Shown one piece after another: positions 34,576 to 42,923 of a stretch of 64,000 nucleotides of DNA (position 1 is the stretch's first letter; every line of letters begins with the position of its first letter). Where the stretch lies: assembly GCF_017876775.1 (NCBI RefSeq), contig NZ_JAGIOP010000001.1:124001-188000 (forward strand). The letters run 5' to 3'. Origin of the DNA: Mycolicibacterium lutetiense. Lineage in GTDB: Bacteria; Actinomycetota; Actinomycetes; Mycobacteriales; Mycobacteriaceae. Under the pieces are notes generated by a model. The model did not search any database. It was not told the origin of the DNA and saw nothing but the letters and a program-made list of their open reading frames with translations. The position numbers were made by a program, and so were the translations under genes.

Positions 34576-35455
34576 GCCGCTCACCGCACTGATCGCACTG
34601 CAGCGCCGGGGAGAATCCGTGTCCGCCGGTGTGGGTGAGGATCACCGCGGGGCCTTGGGCGGAGGGGAACGATCGTTGTGCCCACGCCAGCGCCGTCACC
34701 AGAACGGGCAGGAATGCCGCGCCTTTCTGGGTCAGCCGGTATTGCGGGTCTTCGTCGGCGGTGGCGAGAATCTTGTTGTCCCGGAACGTCTGCAAGCGGT
34801 CGGCGATCGACGCGGGTGGGGCGGTCAGCGCCCGTTGAAACTCGGAGAACCGGGTGGTGCCGGTGAAAGCGGCGACCAGGATCGCGAACGCCCAGCGGTT
34901 ACCCAGCACGCTCATGGTCTGGGGGAACAATCCCGAAGGGGAGTCGAGCCGATCGTCGGAGGACCGGCGCCGCGTCGTCACCGTCGGCAGCGACCGCTGC
35001 CAGCCCCCGCTCGGCCCCCACCCGGCAGTCACGTCTCCGGACACCGTTGGGTCACCGCAACCCGCGCAGGTGAGGACCGGCGTGAAATCGGCGCCGCAGC
35101 GCAGGTGCCGCATCGCGGGCAGTGGCTCACGGTGCTCGGTCACCCAGTGGCGTTCCCACTCCCAGATGGATACCAGCACCGGCCACAGCGAGCTTCCGCG
35201 CACGGTGATCAGGTATTCGTCACGCGGGGGCCGCTCCTGATAGCGATGACGGGCCAGCAACCCCTCCTCGGTCAGGGAGCCCAGGCGGTTGGTCAGCACC
35301 GAGTTGGAGATCGGCAGCCGGGCCTTGAATTGTCCGTAGCGGGTAGCGCCCAGCATGGCCTGCTGCATGACGAGCAGCGTCCACTCGTCACCCACCAGCC
35401 CCAGCATCTGCGCGACGGCGTTGGGGCCGCCGGCCGACGCTGGGGTGCTAGTCAC
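34547..35455 (-). CDS. HxlR-family regulator with two winged-helix domains
   Basis: This 302-residue protein contains two HxlR modules: NAVAQMLGLVGDEWTLLVMQQAMLGATRYGQF (residues ~13-110) and LFPQTMSVLGNRWAFAILVAAFTGTTRFSEF (~175-270). Each module is followed by a CxxC-type cysteine pair (LTCAGCGDP and LQCDQCGERL), possible zinc or redox sites. HxlR proteins normally act as dimers of one domain, so this is a built-in tandem dimer. It overlaps the carotenoid oxygenase stop by eight bases, so both are in one operon, and it may autoregulate. Confidence 0.82.
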   Translation of the reverse strand: MTSTPASAGGPNAVAQMLGLVGDEWTLLVMQQAMLGATRYGQFKARLPISNSVLTNRLGSLTEEGLLARHRYQERPPRDEYLITVRGSSLWPVLVSIWEWERHWVTEHREPLPAMRHLRCGADFTPVLTCAGCGDPTVSGDVTAGWGPSGGWQRSLPTVTTRRRSSDDRLDSPSGLFPQTMSVLGNRWAFAILVAAFTGTTRFSEFQRALTAPPASIADRLQTFRDNKILATADEDPQYRLTQKGAAFLPVLVTALAWAQRSFPSAQGPAVILTHTGGHGFSPALQCDQCGERLTGATVSVV

Positions 35456-36899
35456 GCACCAGCCATCGGCGCAGCGCGTCGCCCGGCGCCCAGGTGGAGT
35501 GGGTTCCGCTGGAAACCCGTTCCGGCAGAGCCAGTTTGCATACCGGTCCGTCAGTTACTCGGGCTGCGTCGAATATCAGGCAGTAGGACGCGTCGTCGTT
35601 CATGTCGGTGGTGATGGTGACCAGGTAGCCATCGTCCTCGGCGGCGCTGCCCACACGAGGCGCCATCGCGGTCTCGCTGCCGTACACGCCGTCCCCGAAT
35701 TCGTAGCGCTCCTCGGATCCGGTGTGCAGGTCGTGGCGGACCAATCCGTCGAACAGGAACCAGCCCGGCTTTCCCGTGGCGGCATAGGCGTAGCGGTAGT
35801 CGCGTCCGGTGTAACCGGGGTTGATCATGCCGAATTCGGTGATGCTGTCCGACAATTGCTCCTCACGGGTTTGGCCGGTGACGAGGTTGAACCGCCAGCG
35901 GTGCAGCCTGGTCTGCATCTTGTCCAGCGCCAGCGCCGGCACCGCGTTGCCCTGGAAGAATCCGTCGAGCACGATCTCGTCGCCGTCCTCGTAGGCGTTG
36001 GTGAAGTGCAGAACATAGGTGGTGTCGGCCTCGAACCACTTGACGTCGCCGGGTGCGCCGCGGCGGGGGAGTACCGCAAACCGGGACGGCAGGTCCCGGT
36101 GCAGCTTTGGCAGGTGCACGTTGGCCTTGAGGAACTCGGGATCCCAGAACAACGGAAAGTCGTTGAGAATCACATAGTTTTCGGTGAACGCCATATCGTG
36201 GGGCATCCGCGGCCCGGGCAGTTCGACGTCTACGTAGTGCGCCAGTCGGTTGTCGGAATCCACCACTCCGTAGTGCATGAAGGGTGCCTGCTTGGAGTAG
36301 TTGAAGAACAGCAGTTCGCCGGTGGCGTCGTCGGCCTTGGGGTGCGCTGAGACGCCCCACTCGGCGGGAAAGTCTCCGCCCCAGTTTTCCTTGCCGAGGG
36401 CGTCGCCGGTGAACGGGTCGACGCGGTACAGATCGCCGCACTGGTAGAAGCTGGTGAGCGCGACGCCGCGGTGCACTGTCACATCAGTGCTGGAGGCATC
36501 CTTCATCAGGGTGCGCGCACCCCAGCCGTAGTCGCGCTGGGCCAGTTCGATCGGCTCGGCGATACCCGGCCAGAGCGGCCCTCCTGCCTCGATCTCGGCC
36601 AACAGGCCATCGGTGCGGATGAACCTGTTGCGGTAGAACGCTTTTCCGTCGCGGAACCCGACGATGTGCAGCATGCCGTCACCATCGAACGGGTGGTAGG
36701 TCTGCAACGCCGGATGCAGTGGGTTCTCGGTATTGCGGAGGTAGACACCGTCGAGGTCGGTCGGGATTTCGCCGTCGATCACCCGCAGGTCGTCGGCATC
36801 CCATTCGGTGGTCTGTGGCCGCCACGCCCCGGTGCGGTAGGGATGGTCGTCGTCCTCGGGCAGGGTGGACAGGTACTTGGCCACGACTTCGGTGTTCAT
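35448..36899 (-). CDS. Carotenoid oxygenase (RPE65/CCD family)
   Basis: This 483-residue seven-blade-propeller enzyme cleaves carotenoid or stilbene double bonds with Fe2+ and O2. Four iron-ligand histidines can be placed: SAHPKAD, RMPHDMAFTENY, YVLHFTNAYEDGDEIVLDG (with the second-shell Glu) and GTHSTWAP at the C-terminus. The N-terminus PYRTGAWRPQTTEWDADDLRVIDGEIPTDLDGVYLRNTENP is typical. ATG 36899 overlaps the thiolase stop (ATGA). Substrate unknown; no carotenoid biosynthesis genes are nearby. Confidence 0.87.
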   Translation of the reverse strand: MNTEVVAKYLSTLPEDDDHPYRTGAWRPQTTEWDADDLRVIDGEIPTDLDGVYLRNTENPLHPALQTYHPFDGDGMLHIVGFRDGKAFYRNRFIRTDGLLAEIEAGGPLWPGIAEPIELAQRDYGWGARTLMKDASSTDVTVHRGVALTSFYQCGDLYRVDPFTGDALGKENWGGDFPAEWGVSAHPKADDATGELLFFNYSKQAPFMHYGVVDSDNRLAHYVDVELPGPRMPHDMAFTENYVILNDFPLFWDPEFLKANVHLPKLHRDLPSRFAVLPRRGAPGDVKWFEADTTYVLHFTNAYEDGDEIVLDGFFQGNAVPALALDKMQTRLHRWRFNLVTGQTREEQLSDSITEFGMINPGYTGRDYRYAYAATGKPGWFLFDGLVRHDLHTGSEERYEFGDGVYGSETAMAPRVGSAAEDDGYLVTITTDMNDDASYCLIFDAARVTDGPVCKLALPERVSSGTHSTWAPGDALRRWLVRD

Positions 36900-38110
36900 T
36901 GCTGGGCTCCTCCTACGACGAAGCTGACGGTGGTGGCGGTGCTGCCGCCGAAGTTCAAGGTGCCGAACGTCTTTGCGCCCTCGACCTGGTAGGGCCCCGC
37001 GGTGGCGCTGACCTGCTTGGCGGCGTCGAGCAGCATCCGCACCCCGGACGCACCGACCGGGTGCCCGCCGCCGATCAGGCCGCCGCTGGGGTTGATCGGC
37101 AGCCGCCCGCCGATCTCGATCTCACCGTTCTCGATGGCCTTCCAGGATTCGCCGGGGCCGGTCAACCCGATGTGATCGATGGCCAGGTACTCGCTGGGGG
37201 TGAAGCAGTCGTGGACCTCGAACCCGTCCAGATCGTCGAGCGTCACCCCGGCACGGCCGAAGGCGTCCAGCACGGCGTGGCGCACGTGCGGCAGCAGGTA
37301 CGGATCTGCGGCGCTGCGGTCGAGTTTCTGTCGTAGACCCAGACCGACGGTGCGGTGGCCCCAGCCGTCGATGCGGGCGATCGGTCGGGTGTGTGGATGT
37401 GCACGCAGGTAGGCGTCGCTGACCAGCACCAGGCCTGCCCCGCCGTCGGTCATCTGACTGCAGTCGAGCCGGCGTAGTCGTCCCTCCACGACCGGATTGC
37501 TGGCGTCGTCGTCTCCGATCGGATCGGGCACCGTCCAGTCCCGGGTCTGGGCGTGGGGGTTGGCCTTGGCGTTGCGGAAGTTCAGCGCGGCGATGGCGCG
37601 CAGATGTTCGGCATTCAGGCCGTAGCGCTGGTCGTAGGCGTCGGCCACGTCGGAGAACATCGATGGCCAGACGAACTTGGCGTTGTCGGCTTCGTGACCC
37701 GTCCACGCGGCTGCGCCGAGGTGCGCGGCGGCGGTGTCGCCGGGCACCGTCTTCTCCAGTTCCACCCCGATGACCATGGCGCTGTCGTAGGCACCCGAGC
37801 GGAGGTCGGCGATAGCCGCCAGGGTCGCGACGCTGCCCGACGCGCACGCGGCCTCATGGCGAGATGCCGGCGTTTCCCACAGGTCGGGATGCACGGTGGC
37901 CGGCATGGCGCCGAGATGGGCCTGACCGGCGAACAGGTCGCCGAAGGCGTTTGCGACGTGGACGACGCCGACGCCGGTGGCGTCGACCCTGGCGCTGTTC
38001 AGCGTGTGGTCGACGACCTCGCGCGTGAGTCCCGCGAAGTCGACCTGCTCGCGGCTCAGGTTGCGGGCGAAATCGCTCTGATAGCCGCCGAGAATCCAGA
38101 CGTCCTGCAT
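36896..38110 (-). CDS. Thiolase-family protein (SCP-x/acetyl-CoA acetyltransferase-like)
   Basis: The start MQDVWILGGYQSDFARN (ATG 38110) gives 404 residues; a longer reading adds a non-family extension. Active-site Cys is in HEAACASGSVATLAAIADL near residue 85; CFTPSEYLAIDHIG carries the CxT motif; the catalytic His is in NPSGGLIGGGHPVGASGVRM near residue 350. It belongs to the lipid-transfer-type (SCP2) thiolases that cleave 3-ketoacyl-CoAs, sometimes as aldol-type lyases in sterol degradation. Coupled to the carotenoid oxygenase, so it may process a CoA-bound cleavage product. Confidence 0.82.
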   Translation of the reverse strand: MQDVWILGGYQSDFARNLSREQVDFAGLTREVVDHTLNSARVDATGVGVVHVANAFGDLFAGQAHLGAMPATVHPDLWETPASRHEAACASGSVATLAAIADLRSGAYDSAMVIGVELEKTVPGDTAAAHLGAAAWTGHEADNAKFVWPSMFSDVADAYDQRYGLNAEHLRAIAALNFRNAKANPHAQTRDWTVPDPIGDDDASNPVVEGRLRRLDCSQMTDGGAGLVLVSDAYLRAHPHTRPIARIDGWGHRTVGLGLRQKLDRSAADPYLLPHVRHAVLDAFGRAGVTLDDLDGFEVHDCFTPSEYLAIDHIGLTGPGESWKAIENGEIEIGGRLPINPSGGLIGGGHPVGASGVRMLLDAAKQVSATAGPYQVEGAKTFGTLNFGGSTATTVSFVVGGAQQ

Positions 38111-38162
38111 GCCGGAGAGGTTACTACAACTAAGAGAGTGACTGGAGCGGTTCAACGAGAAA

Positions 38163-38204
38163 ACGCCGTGGCGGGTATCCGAGTTTGGATTCCCGCCACG
38201 GCGT
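38163..38204 (-). terminator. Intrinsic terminator downstream of the secreted peptide gene
   Basis: ACGCCGTGGCGGG (38163-38175) pairs perfectly with CCCGCCACGGCGT (38192-38204), continuing with ATCC/GGAT after one mismatch. On the minus strand the stem is followed by a T-run (GTTTTCTCG). It ends the 38224-38460 gene and isolates the thiolase operon. Confidence 0.75.
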
Positions 38205-38223
38205 CAACCGTGGTTAAGCCGAC

Positions 38224-38460
38224 TTAGTCGTCGCCGTGTCCGTGGCCGTGTCCGTGGCCACGCCCGCGCCAGTTGTCGCCGTACCAGGGGCGGGCCCATC
38301 CGGGACCCTCCGCGCAGGCGCTGACGTAACCGTACGGTCCGGTCGCGCAGATCTGAGGACCTGCCGAAGCCGGAGCGGCACCTGCCACTGCGACACCGAC
38401 CGGCACTGCCAACGCACCCAGCCCGACAGCAGCGGCCTTCATCAGTTTCGAACGGATCAT
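38224..38460 (-). CDS. Small secreted hypothetical protein
   Basis: This gene encodes 78 residues with a signal peptide: MIRSKLMKAAAVGLGALAVP then VGVAVAGAAPASA, with likely cleavage after ASA. The mature part has two Cys (QICATGPYGYVSACAEG), probably a disulfide, and ends in a GHGHGHGHGDD tail that could bind metal. GGAGGT lies four bases before the ATG. Similar short Gly/His-rich exported proteins are common in mycobacteria and have no known role. Confidence 0.75.
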   Translation of the reverse strand: MIRSKLMKAAAVGLGALAVPVGVAVAGAAPASAGPQICATGPYGYVSACAEGPGWARPWYGDNWRGRGHGHGHGHGDD

Positions 38461-38768
38461 TTGCACCTCCGGGTTGTTTGCTGAGTTCAAGCTCAAGACC
38501 CCCGTCTGTAGATAACATTAGTGCATCTCACGATGTTCCTGGGAGCCGCCTGGGATGCCACGGTGCAGCCAATTTGCTCTCATCGAAGCCTTCCCGGTCA
38601 GGGCGTTGAATTCATTTGCCAACGGAAATAGGGTTCCGTGGCGTCGCCCTGGAGTGTTGCCAGCTGGCCCGTGTGACACGCGTGTCGCGTGGTGCGAACG
38701 GCGATGTCGACGAGTTTTGCCGACGTTGGCGGTCTGTATCCAAGGACCGAACGACAGGAAGGGCAGGT
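38461..38768. other. Intergenic region between secreted peptide and SDR
   Basis: This is about 300 bases with no supportable gene. It is AT-richer near 38505-38525 (GTAGATAACATTAGTG), a likely promoter for the minus-strand peptide, and contains TGTGACACGCGTGTCGC near 38670, a short inverted repeat (GACACGCGTGTC) that could be an operator for the downstream SDR. Confidence 0.35.
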
Positions 38769-39587
38769 ATGGGAGCGCTGGACGGCAGGACGGCTTTGAT
38801 CACAGGGGGAGCGCGTGGGCAGGGGCGTGCACACGCCCTCACGCTTGCGCGTGAAGGCGCCGACATCGTGGTGTGCGACATCGCTGCGCCGGTCGAATCG
38901 GTCGAGTACCCGCTGCCCACGCCGGCCGACCTGGAACAGACCGTCGAGGAGGTGTCCGCGCTGGGTCGGCGCTGCCTGGCCGTGACCGCCGATGTCCGGG
39001 ATCTGGTGGCCATGCAGTCGGTGGCGGACGCGGCGGTCGCGCAGTTCGGCGGTTTCGACGTGGTGCTCGCCAATGCCGGGATCGCCAGCAGCGAGCCGAT
39101 CGCGACGATGTCCGAGCAGCGGTGGCAGACCATGATCGACATCAACCTGACCGGGGTGTTCAACACATTCCGGGCGGTGCTGCCGCATCTGATCGAACGG
39201 CGGGCGGGGCGCATCGTCGCGACCTCGTCGATCGTCGCGGGCACCGGCGCAACCAACTCGGGTCATTACGCAGCGGCCAAGGCCGGGGTGGTGGCGCTGG
39301 TGAAATCGGTGGCATTCGAGGTGGCCGAATACGGCATCACGGTCAACGCGGTGCTGCCGTCCGGGGTGAACACCCCGATGATCCACAACCCGCACACCTA
39401 CAAGGTGATCCGGCCCGACCTGGAGAACCCGGGCCGCGATGACGTCGAGGAGATGTTCGCTCAGGGGCGCCCCCGGCCTGGCCTGCTCGAGCCGCAGGAT
39501 GTCGCAGATGCAGTGCTGTACCTGGTGTCGGATCGCGGGCGGCTACAGACCGGCGAGTCGATGATCCTGTCGAACGGATTGAATTAG
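38769..39587 (+). CDS. Mycofactocin-type short-chain dehydrogenase
   Basis: This 272-residue SDR begins [49 protein letters not shown] and the insert [21 protein letters not shown] after the second strand are hallmarks of mycofactocin-dependent SDRs, which keep NAD bound and pass electrons to mycofactocin. Catalytic residues: TSSIVAGTG and HYAAAKAG. Ends [12 protein letters not shown]. Substrate is an unknown alcohol. It stands alone, with GACAGGAAGGGCAGGT before the ATG. Confidence 0.84.
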   Translation: MGALDGRTALITGGARGQGRAHALTLAREGADIVVCDIAAPVESVEYPLPTPADLEQTVEEVSALGRRCLAVTADVRDLVAMQSVADAAVAQFGGFDVVLANAGIASSEPIATMSEQRWQTMIDINLTGVFNTFRAVLPHLIERRAGRIVATSSIVAGTGATNSGHYAAAKAGVVALVKSVAFEVAEYGITVNAVLPSGVNTPMIHNPHTYKVIRPDLENPGRDDVEEMFAQGRPRPGLLEPQDVADAVLYLVSDRGRLQTGESMILSNGLN

Positions 39588-39700
39588 CCCGCGGGGCAAC
39601 GTGATGTGGTGCCGGCGGGCTGCTCCGTGTGAGAGCTCCTGGGCGAAACTGCACGGGCAAGTAACTTGCAGCCGAGCATCGCTTGAGGGTGGAGAGCGAG

Positions 39701-39719
39701 TACCCTATGGGGGTATTCT
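39701..39719 (+). promoter_or_regulatory. CsoR-like box A overlapping the rhodanese promoter
   Basis: TACCCTATGGGGGTAT (39701-39716) is a CsoR-type operator. It overlaps the -10 box TATTCT (39714-39719), which is exactly six bases before ATG 39726, so repressor binding would block a leaderless promoter. Confidence 0.55.
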
Positions 39720-39725
39720 TTCGGC

Positions 39726-40163
39726 ATGTTCACCAGGATGCGCATCGGTGCGCTGGCGGTCGTTGTCGCCGTGTCCCTGGCATCGTGTGGCTCAACGGCC
39801 GAGGCGCCGTCGGCCGCGCCTGCCGGATCGGGGACGGTGGGCGTTACCCTCCACCGGCTGGTAAGCCCTGACGAATTCGCCACTGCCATAGCCGAATCCG
39901 GCCGGGTGACGATCAACGTCCATGTGCCCTTCGAAGGGCGCATTGCCGGCACGGACCTGTCGATCCCGTTCGATCGGATTGTTGAGCAGGCTGACCGACT
40001 GCCCGCCGACCGCGGTGTGCCGATCGCGATCTACTGCCGAACCGGCCCCATGAGCGCGACAGCCGCCGAGACGCTGAGATCGCTCGGGTACACCGACGTT
40101 GTCGAACTCCAGGGCGGAATGAAGGCCTGGCAGGCCAGCGGACGACCGCTGGTGGCAAGTTGA
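39726..40163 (+). CDS. Rhodanese-like lipoprotein
   Basis: This 145-residue protein has a lipoprotein signal: RMRIGALAVVVAVSLASC with the lipobox LASC at residues ~15-18. The rhodanese domain has the active-site loop YCRTGPMS near residue 102 and GYTDVVELQGGMKAWQASGRPL, the family's terminal helix. It should be a membrane-tethered sulfurtransferase facing the periplasm. A CsoR/CstR-like operator overlaps its promoter, so it is likely induced by copper or persulfide. Copper-sensing CsoR is 1 kb downstream. Confidence 0.82.
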   Translation: MFTRMRIGALAVVVAVSLASCGSTAEAPSAAPAGSGTVGVTLHRLVSPDEFATAIAESGRVTINVHVPFEGRIAGTDLSIPFDRIVEQADRLPADRGVPIAIYCRTGPMSATAAETLRSLGYTDVVELQGGMKAWQASGRPLVAS

Positions 40164-40172
40164 GGGGTATGA

Positions 40173-40355
40173 CGAACTGAGGCGCTACTCGACACCATCG
40201 CGCTCGCCGACAAGCAGCAGTTGAGATTGCCCAAGGATCTGCTGCGTGACGTGCGGGCAGAATGCGAGCACCGGCTGTATTTTCGGCCTGAATCGAAAAT
40301 GCGCGCCCTCGTCGACGAAACCCTCAGGCGCGTCGAGCGACGCGCCGACGGCTGA
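40173..40355 (+). other. Open stretch with no good start, possible gene remnant
   Basis: A 60-codon frame is open up to TGA 40355 with coding-like composition (ALLDTIALADKQQLRLPKDL, then RDVRAECEHRLYFRPESKMR and VDETLRRVERRADG). The only near start is TTG 40221 (44 residues). It resembles the end of an unidentified helical, charged protein. The following 120 bases are AT-rich up to the tRNA. Confidence 0.3.
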
Positions 40356-40475
40356 GTCGATCTACGCGAGTGTCAAGGATCAGTCGACACCGATGTAAAG
40401 CATCAACCGAAACACTGTCAGTCATCAATCGAAGCCAAAACGTCAAGCATCACCCGAGATAATACAAACAAAGAG

Positions 40476-40548
40476 TGCCCCCGGCAGGATTCGAACCTGC
40501 GACACCGGCTTTAGGAGAGCCGTGCTCTATCCCCTGAGCTACGGGGGC
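40476..40548 (-). tRNA. tRNA-Arg(CCT)
   Basis: On the minus strand the acceptor GCCCCCG/CGGGGGC closes a full cloverleaf with D-arm GTAGCTCAGGGGATAGAGC, anticodon arm CGGCT-CTCCTAA-AGCCG and T-arm GCAGGTTCGAATCCTGC. The anticodon is CCT, reading AGG (Arg); discriminator base A. No CCA is encoded. Confidence 0.93.
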
Positions 40549-41114
40549 GGGGACCCGTCGAAATAGACCGATGGACGATTCATAATAGTCGGCCCATCGT
40601 CAGTCGGTGGCATGGGGCTGGCGTGAGGTGAAACTCGCGCCGTTGCCGTGCTCCAACAGGCCACCGACGGCTCGGGGCGGTGGAATTCGGCGACGGTGAC
40701 ATTTCGTTTCGGGTATCGAGATGGCGACGGCGCACGCAGCCAGCTGTTGAATGGGTCGCTCCAAGCGATCTGTGCCGGCGGTCCGAGATTAGTGAACTTG
40801 ATCGGTACCGGTGCTTTTGGCGCCAGTCGTGCACGGCGGGCTTCACGAGCTCGATTTGTCAACGAAGCCTCTGTCCTGGGTGGTTGTGGACGACCCCAAG
40901 GCGCCGGCAACCCCGCCGGCGCGGATGATTACCACACCCGCGGGCTAGGTAACATGGCCACGTGACGCTGGCCGACCTCTTGCGCTGTCCCTCGGTCATG
41001 GCCCCTCGGTGGTCATCGTTGGAGTGTGCAGTCGGTGATCGGTTACGACTTGGCCCTATCGGGGCGATCATTGCGGTCGAGGCTGCCCGGTAGGGAGGAA
41101 CGCCGGGAGGCTAA
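40549..41114. other. 566-base region without a supportable gene
   Basis: Several short frames run through here but none has a start, Shine-Dalgarno and family features together. CCCTATCGGGG near 41055-41065 weakly resembles the CsoR boxes and could autoregulate csoR. GGAGG at 41105-41109 serves the csoR ATG. Confidence 0.4.
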
Positions 41115-41405
41115 ATGGGAACCACGCACGGATACTCGGCGCAGAAGGAAAACCACGCTAAGCGGCTGCGCCGTATTGAAGGCCAGATTCGCGGCATCGC
41201 CAAGATGATCGATGACGACAAGTACTGCATCGATATCCTGACCCAGATCAGTGCGGCAAACCGGGCGATGCGCGCGGTCGCACTGAGCCTCCTCGATGAC
41301 CACCTGGACAACTGTGTGACCCGGGCGGCCTCTCGAGGCGGCGACGAGGCCAACGAGAAGCTGGCCGAGGCTTCCGCTGCCATTGCACGCCTCGTACGTT
41401 CCTGA
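41115..41405 (+). CDS. csoR: CsoR-family copper-sensing repressor
   Basis: This 96-residue DUF156 helical repressor is the sensor of the surrounding island. RLRRIEGQIRGIAKMIDDDKYCIDILTQISA is the family core. Cu(I) ligands are all present: Cys38, His63 and Cys67, with C-x24-H-x3-C spacing identical to the C36-H61-C65 triad of M. tuberculosis CsoR. A CstR persulfide sensor would lack the His. Copper binding should release it from DNA. GGAGG precedes the ATG. It stands 500 bases from the tRNA and has no cotranscribed gene. Confidence 0.9.
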   Translation: MGTTHGYSAQKENHAKRLRRIEGQIRGIAKMIDDDKYCIDILTQISAANRAMRAVALSLLDDHLDNCVTRAASRGGDEANEKLAEASAAIARLVRS

Positions 41406-41510
41406 ACGCTGCGGCACGATAGGGCTGGTCTCACTTCTCAACCCGTGTGAGGACTGCCGGGACGGCGCCACTCTGGCTCGGTGCATTGCGCACCGGGCCA
41501 AGCCATCGCC

Positions 41511-41951
41511 TCACCAGACCCAGACCGACATGTCGTCAGGGGGATAGTTCATGCAGACCGAGGTGGATGCAGCGGCGACGCCCTTGTTGTTGAAGAAGAT
41601 CTTGGCCCAGTTGGGCCAGTTCCAGGCCAGCTGTTCGTAGAAGGCGTTGGTGGCGGTGGCCTCGGAGTACTGACGCCGGCCGGCGTAGTCCATGGCAAAG
41701 AACCAATGGATGCGGTCCTGGACGGCGCGATGGACCTCGGAGGACTTGTTGTTGTAATCGATCATGTAGCGCTCGTAGTAGACCGGGTTGGTGTCACGGG
41801 TGGCGGCCAGGATTTGCTCGGCCGTGCACAGGGTGTGCAGGATTCTGCGCGGGATCGGGTAGTCCTCCGTCGAGTCGGCGGATGCGGTCGCTGGGGCGAG
41901 GATCAGGGTCGCGCCGAGCAGTGCGGCCAAGCTCAGCCTTTTGTGTTTCAT
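41511..41951 (-). CDS. Secreted DUF5078-family protein
   Basis: The 146 residues start with a signal peptide, MKHKRLSLAALLGATLILAP then ATASA. The mature part has TLCTAEQILAATRDTNPVYYERYMIDYNNKSSEVH and LAWNWPNWAKIFFNNKGVAAASTSVCMNYPPDD, with two Cys likely forming a disulfide. DUF5078 is found in mycobacteria and has no known role. It lies ten bases after the DUF732 gene in the same operon, facing csoR. Confidence 0.8.
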   Translation of the reverse strand: MKHKRLSLAALLGATLILAPATASADSTEDYPIPRRILHTLCTAEQILAATRDTNPVYYERYMIDYNNKSSEVHRAVQDRIHWFFAMDYAGRRQYSEATATNAFYEQLAWNWPNWAKIFFNNKGVAAASTSVCMNYPPDDMSVWVW

Positions 41952-41961
41952 TAGTGTTCCC

Positions 41962-42288
41962 CTACTGTTGGGTGAGCAGGACGCGCTTGTCCGGGCAGTA
42001 GTAATTCATTGCCGCACTGAGGAATTGGTAGGCTTGCTCAGTGCTGGAATCGCGCTGTAGTTGGTCGGCGACGAACTTGGCCGAGTCCCTGGCAGTGGCA
42101 TCGACGCCGCGGTCGAGGCGTTTGCAGGCGATCTTGCCAATCCAGGCGTTGGAGTCCCTCTGCCCGTAGATCCCGTGGCCGTGCAACTCCCTGGCGAAGT
42201 CGCTGTCGGGATCGGCCTGCGCAGGTGCCGCGGAGGCAAACACAGCCATACCGGCGAGCAACAGGGCCCATGTCTTCTTCAGCATCAT
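41962..42288 (-). CDS. Secreted DUF732-family protein
   Basis: The 108 residues start at ATG 42288 or the adjacent ATG 42285. The signal peptide is MLKKTWALLLAGMAVFASAA then PAQA. DPDSDFARELHGHGIYGQRDSNAWIGKIACKRLDRGVDATARDSAKFV and YYCPDKRVLL fit DUF732, a family of small exported mycobacterial proteins with two conserved Cys. Function unknown. It may share a promoter with the downstream DUF5078 gene. Confidence 0.82.
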   Translation of the reverse strand: MMLKKTWALLLAGMAVFASAAPAQADPDSDFARELHGHGIYGQRDSNAWIGKIACKRLDRGVDATARDSAKFVADQLQRDSSTEQAYQFLSAAMNYYCPDKRVLLTQQ

Positions 42289-42371
42289 CAACTCGTTTCT
42301 TGCGGAGGAGTTTCCGGCCGCCATCGGCTCGGACTTCGGCCACGACACCGCGGTGTGCTTTTGTCGAATGC

Positions 42372-42878
42372 TCAGGTGTGCAGGGTGTCGGTCTCCGGGT
42401 TGCTCGACCGCTGGCGCGCCGAAACGACTGCCTCGGACGGCACGACCATGGTTGGTCGTCTTGCGTGATGGAGGACGTTTACTGAGGTGCTACCGAGCAC
42501 GGCTGACCACAGCCCGCCGCGTCCGCGGGAGCCGAGAACGATTAGAGCTGCGTCGATTTCGTCGGCAGCCTGCACGATCGCCTCCGATGCGGTGGACATC
42601 CGGGACAGCACTCGTGGCTCGGCGTCCAAACCGGCGGCGCGCGCATACTCCGCGCCTTCGAACGCGATTCGTTCGGAGGCGTCGAGGCTGGCTTTTTCAA
42701 CGCCCCGAAGGTCCTCGAGGACGCGATGTCCCTCAAGGTGAGCAGCGAGGCCTTCCAACGGCTGGCGGGCATAGAGGACAATCGCTTGGGCGCCCGGGAG
42801 CAGCCTGGCAGTTTCTGTAATCGCCGTGCGCGCGTCAGGAGAGCCGTCGTAGGCGATGAGAAGACACGCTGTGGTCAT
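42372..42878 (-). CDS. Universal stress protein (UspA family)
   Basis: This 168-residue single-domain USP has the N-terminal LLIAYDGSPDARTAI and the ATP-binding signature LIVLGSRGRGGLWSAVLGSTSVNVLHHARRPTMVV (G-x2-G-x9-G-S/T) near residue 115. ATP-binding USPs are frequent in mycobacterial stress regulons. It follows the MFS gene by 45 bases in the same direction, so it is probably in the same copper-box transcript. Confidence 0.85.
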   Translation of the reverse strand: MTTACLLIAYDGSPDARTAITETARLLPGAQAIVLYARQPLEGLAAHLEGHRVLEDLRGVEKASLDASERIAFEGAEYARAAGLDAEPRVLSRMSTASEAIVQAADEIDAALIVLGSRGRGGLWSAVLGSTSVNVLHHARRPTMVVPSEAVVSARQRSSNPETDTLHT

Positions 42879-42923
42879 GGTGATCCTGTCTTTAGAGGTG
42901 TGGGGTTCGGATTGGTCGCACCT

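Noticed and set aside
40476..40548. tRNA-Arg as a clear attachment site of the copper island
   Set aside because: The island lies on the tRNA's 5' side, no integrase is visible and no direct repeat of the tRNA end was found, so only a weak edge note is kept.
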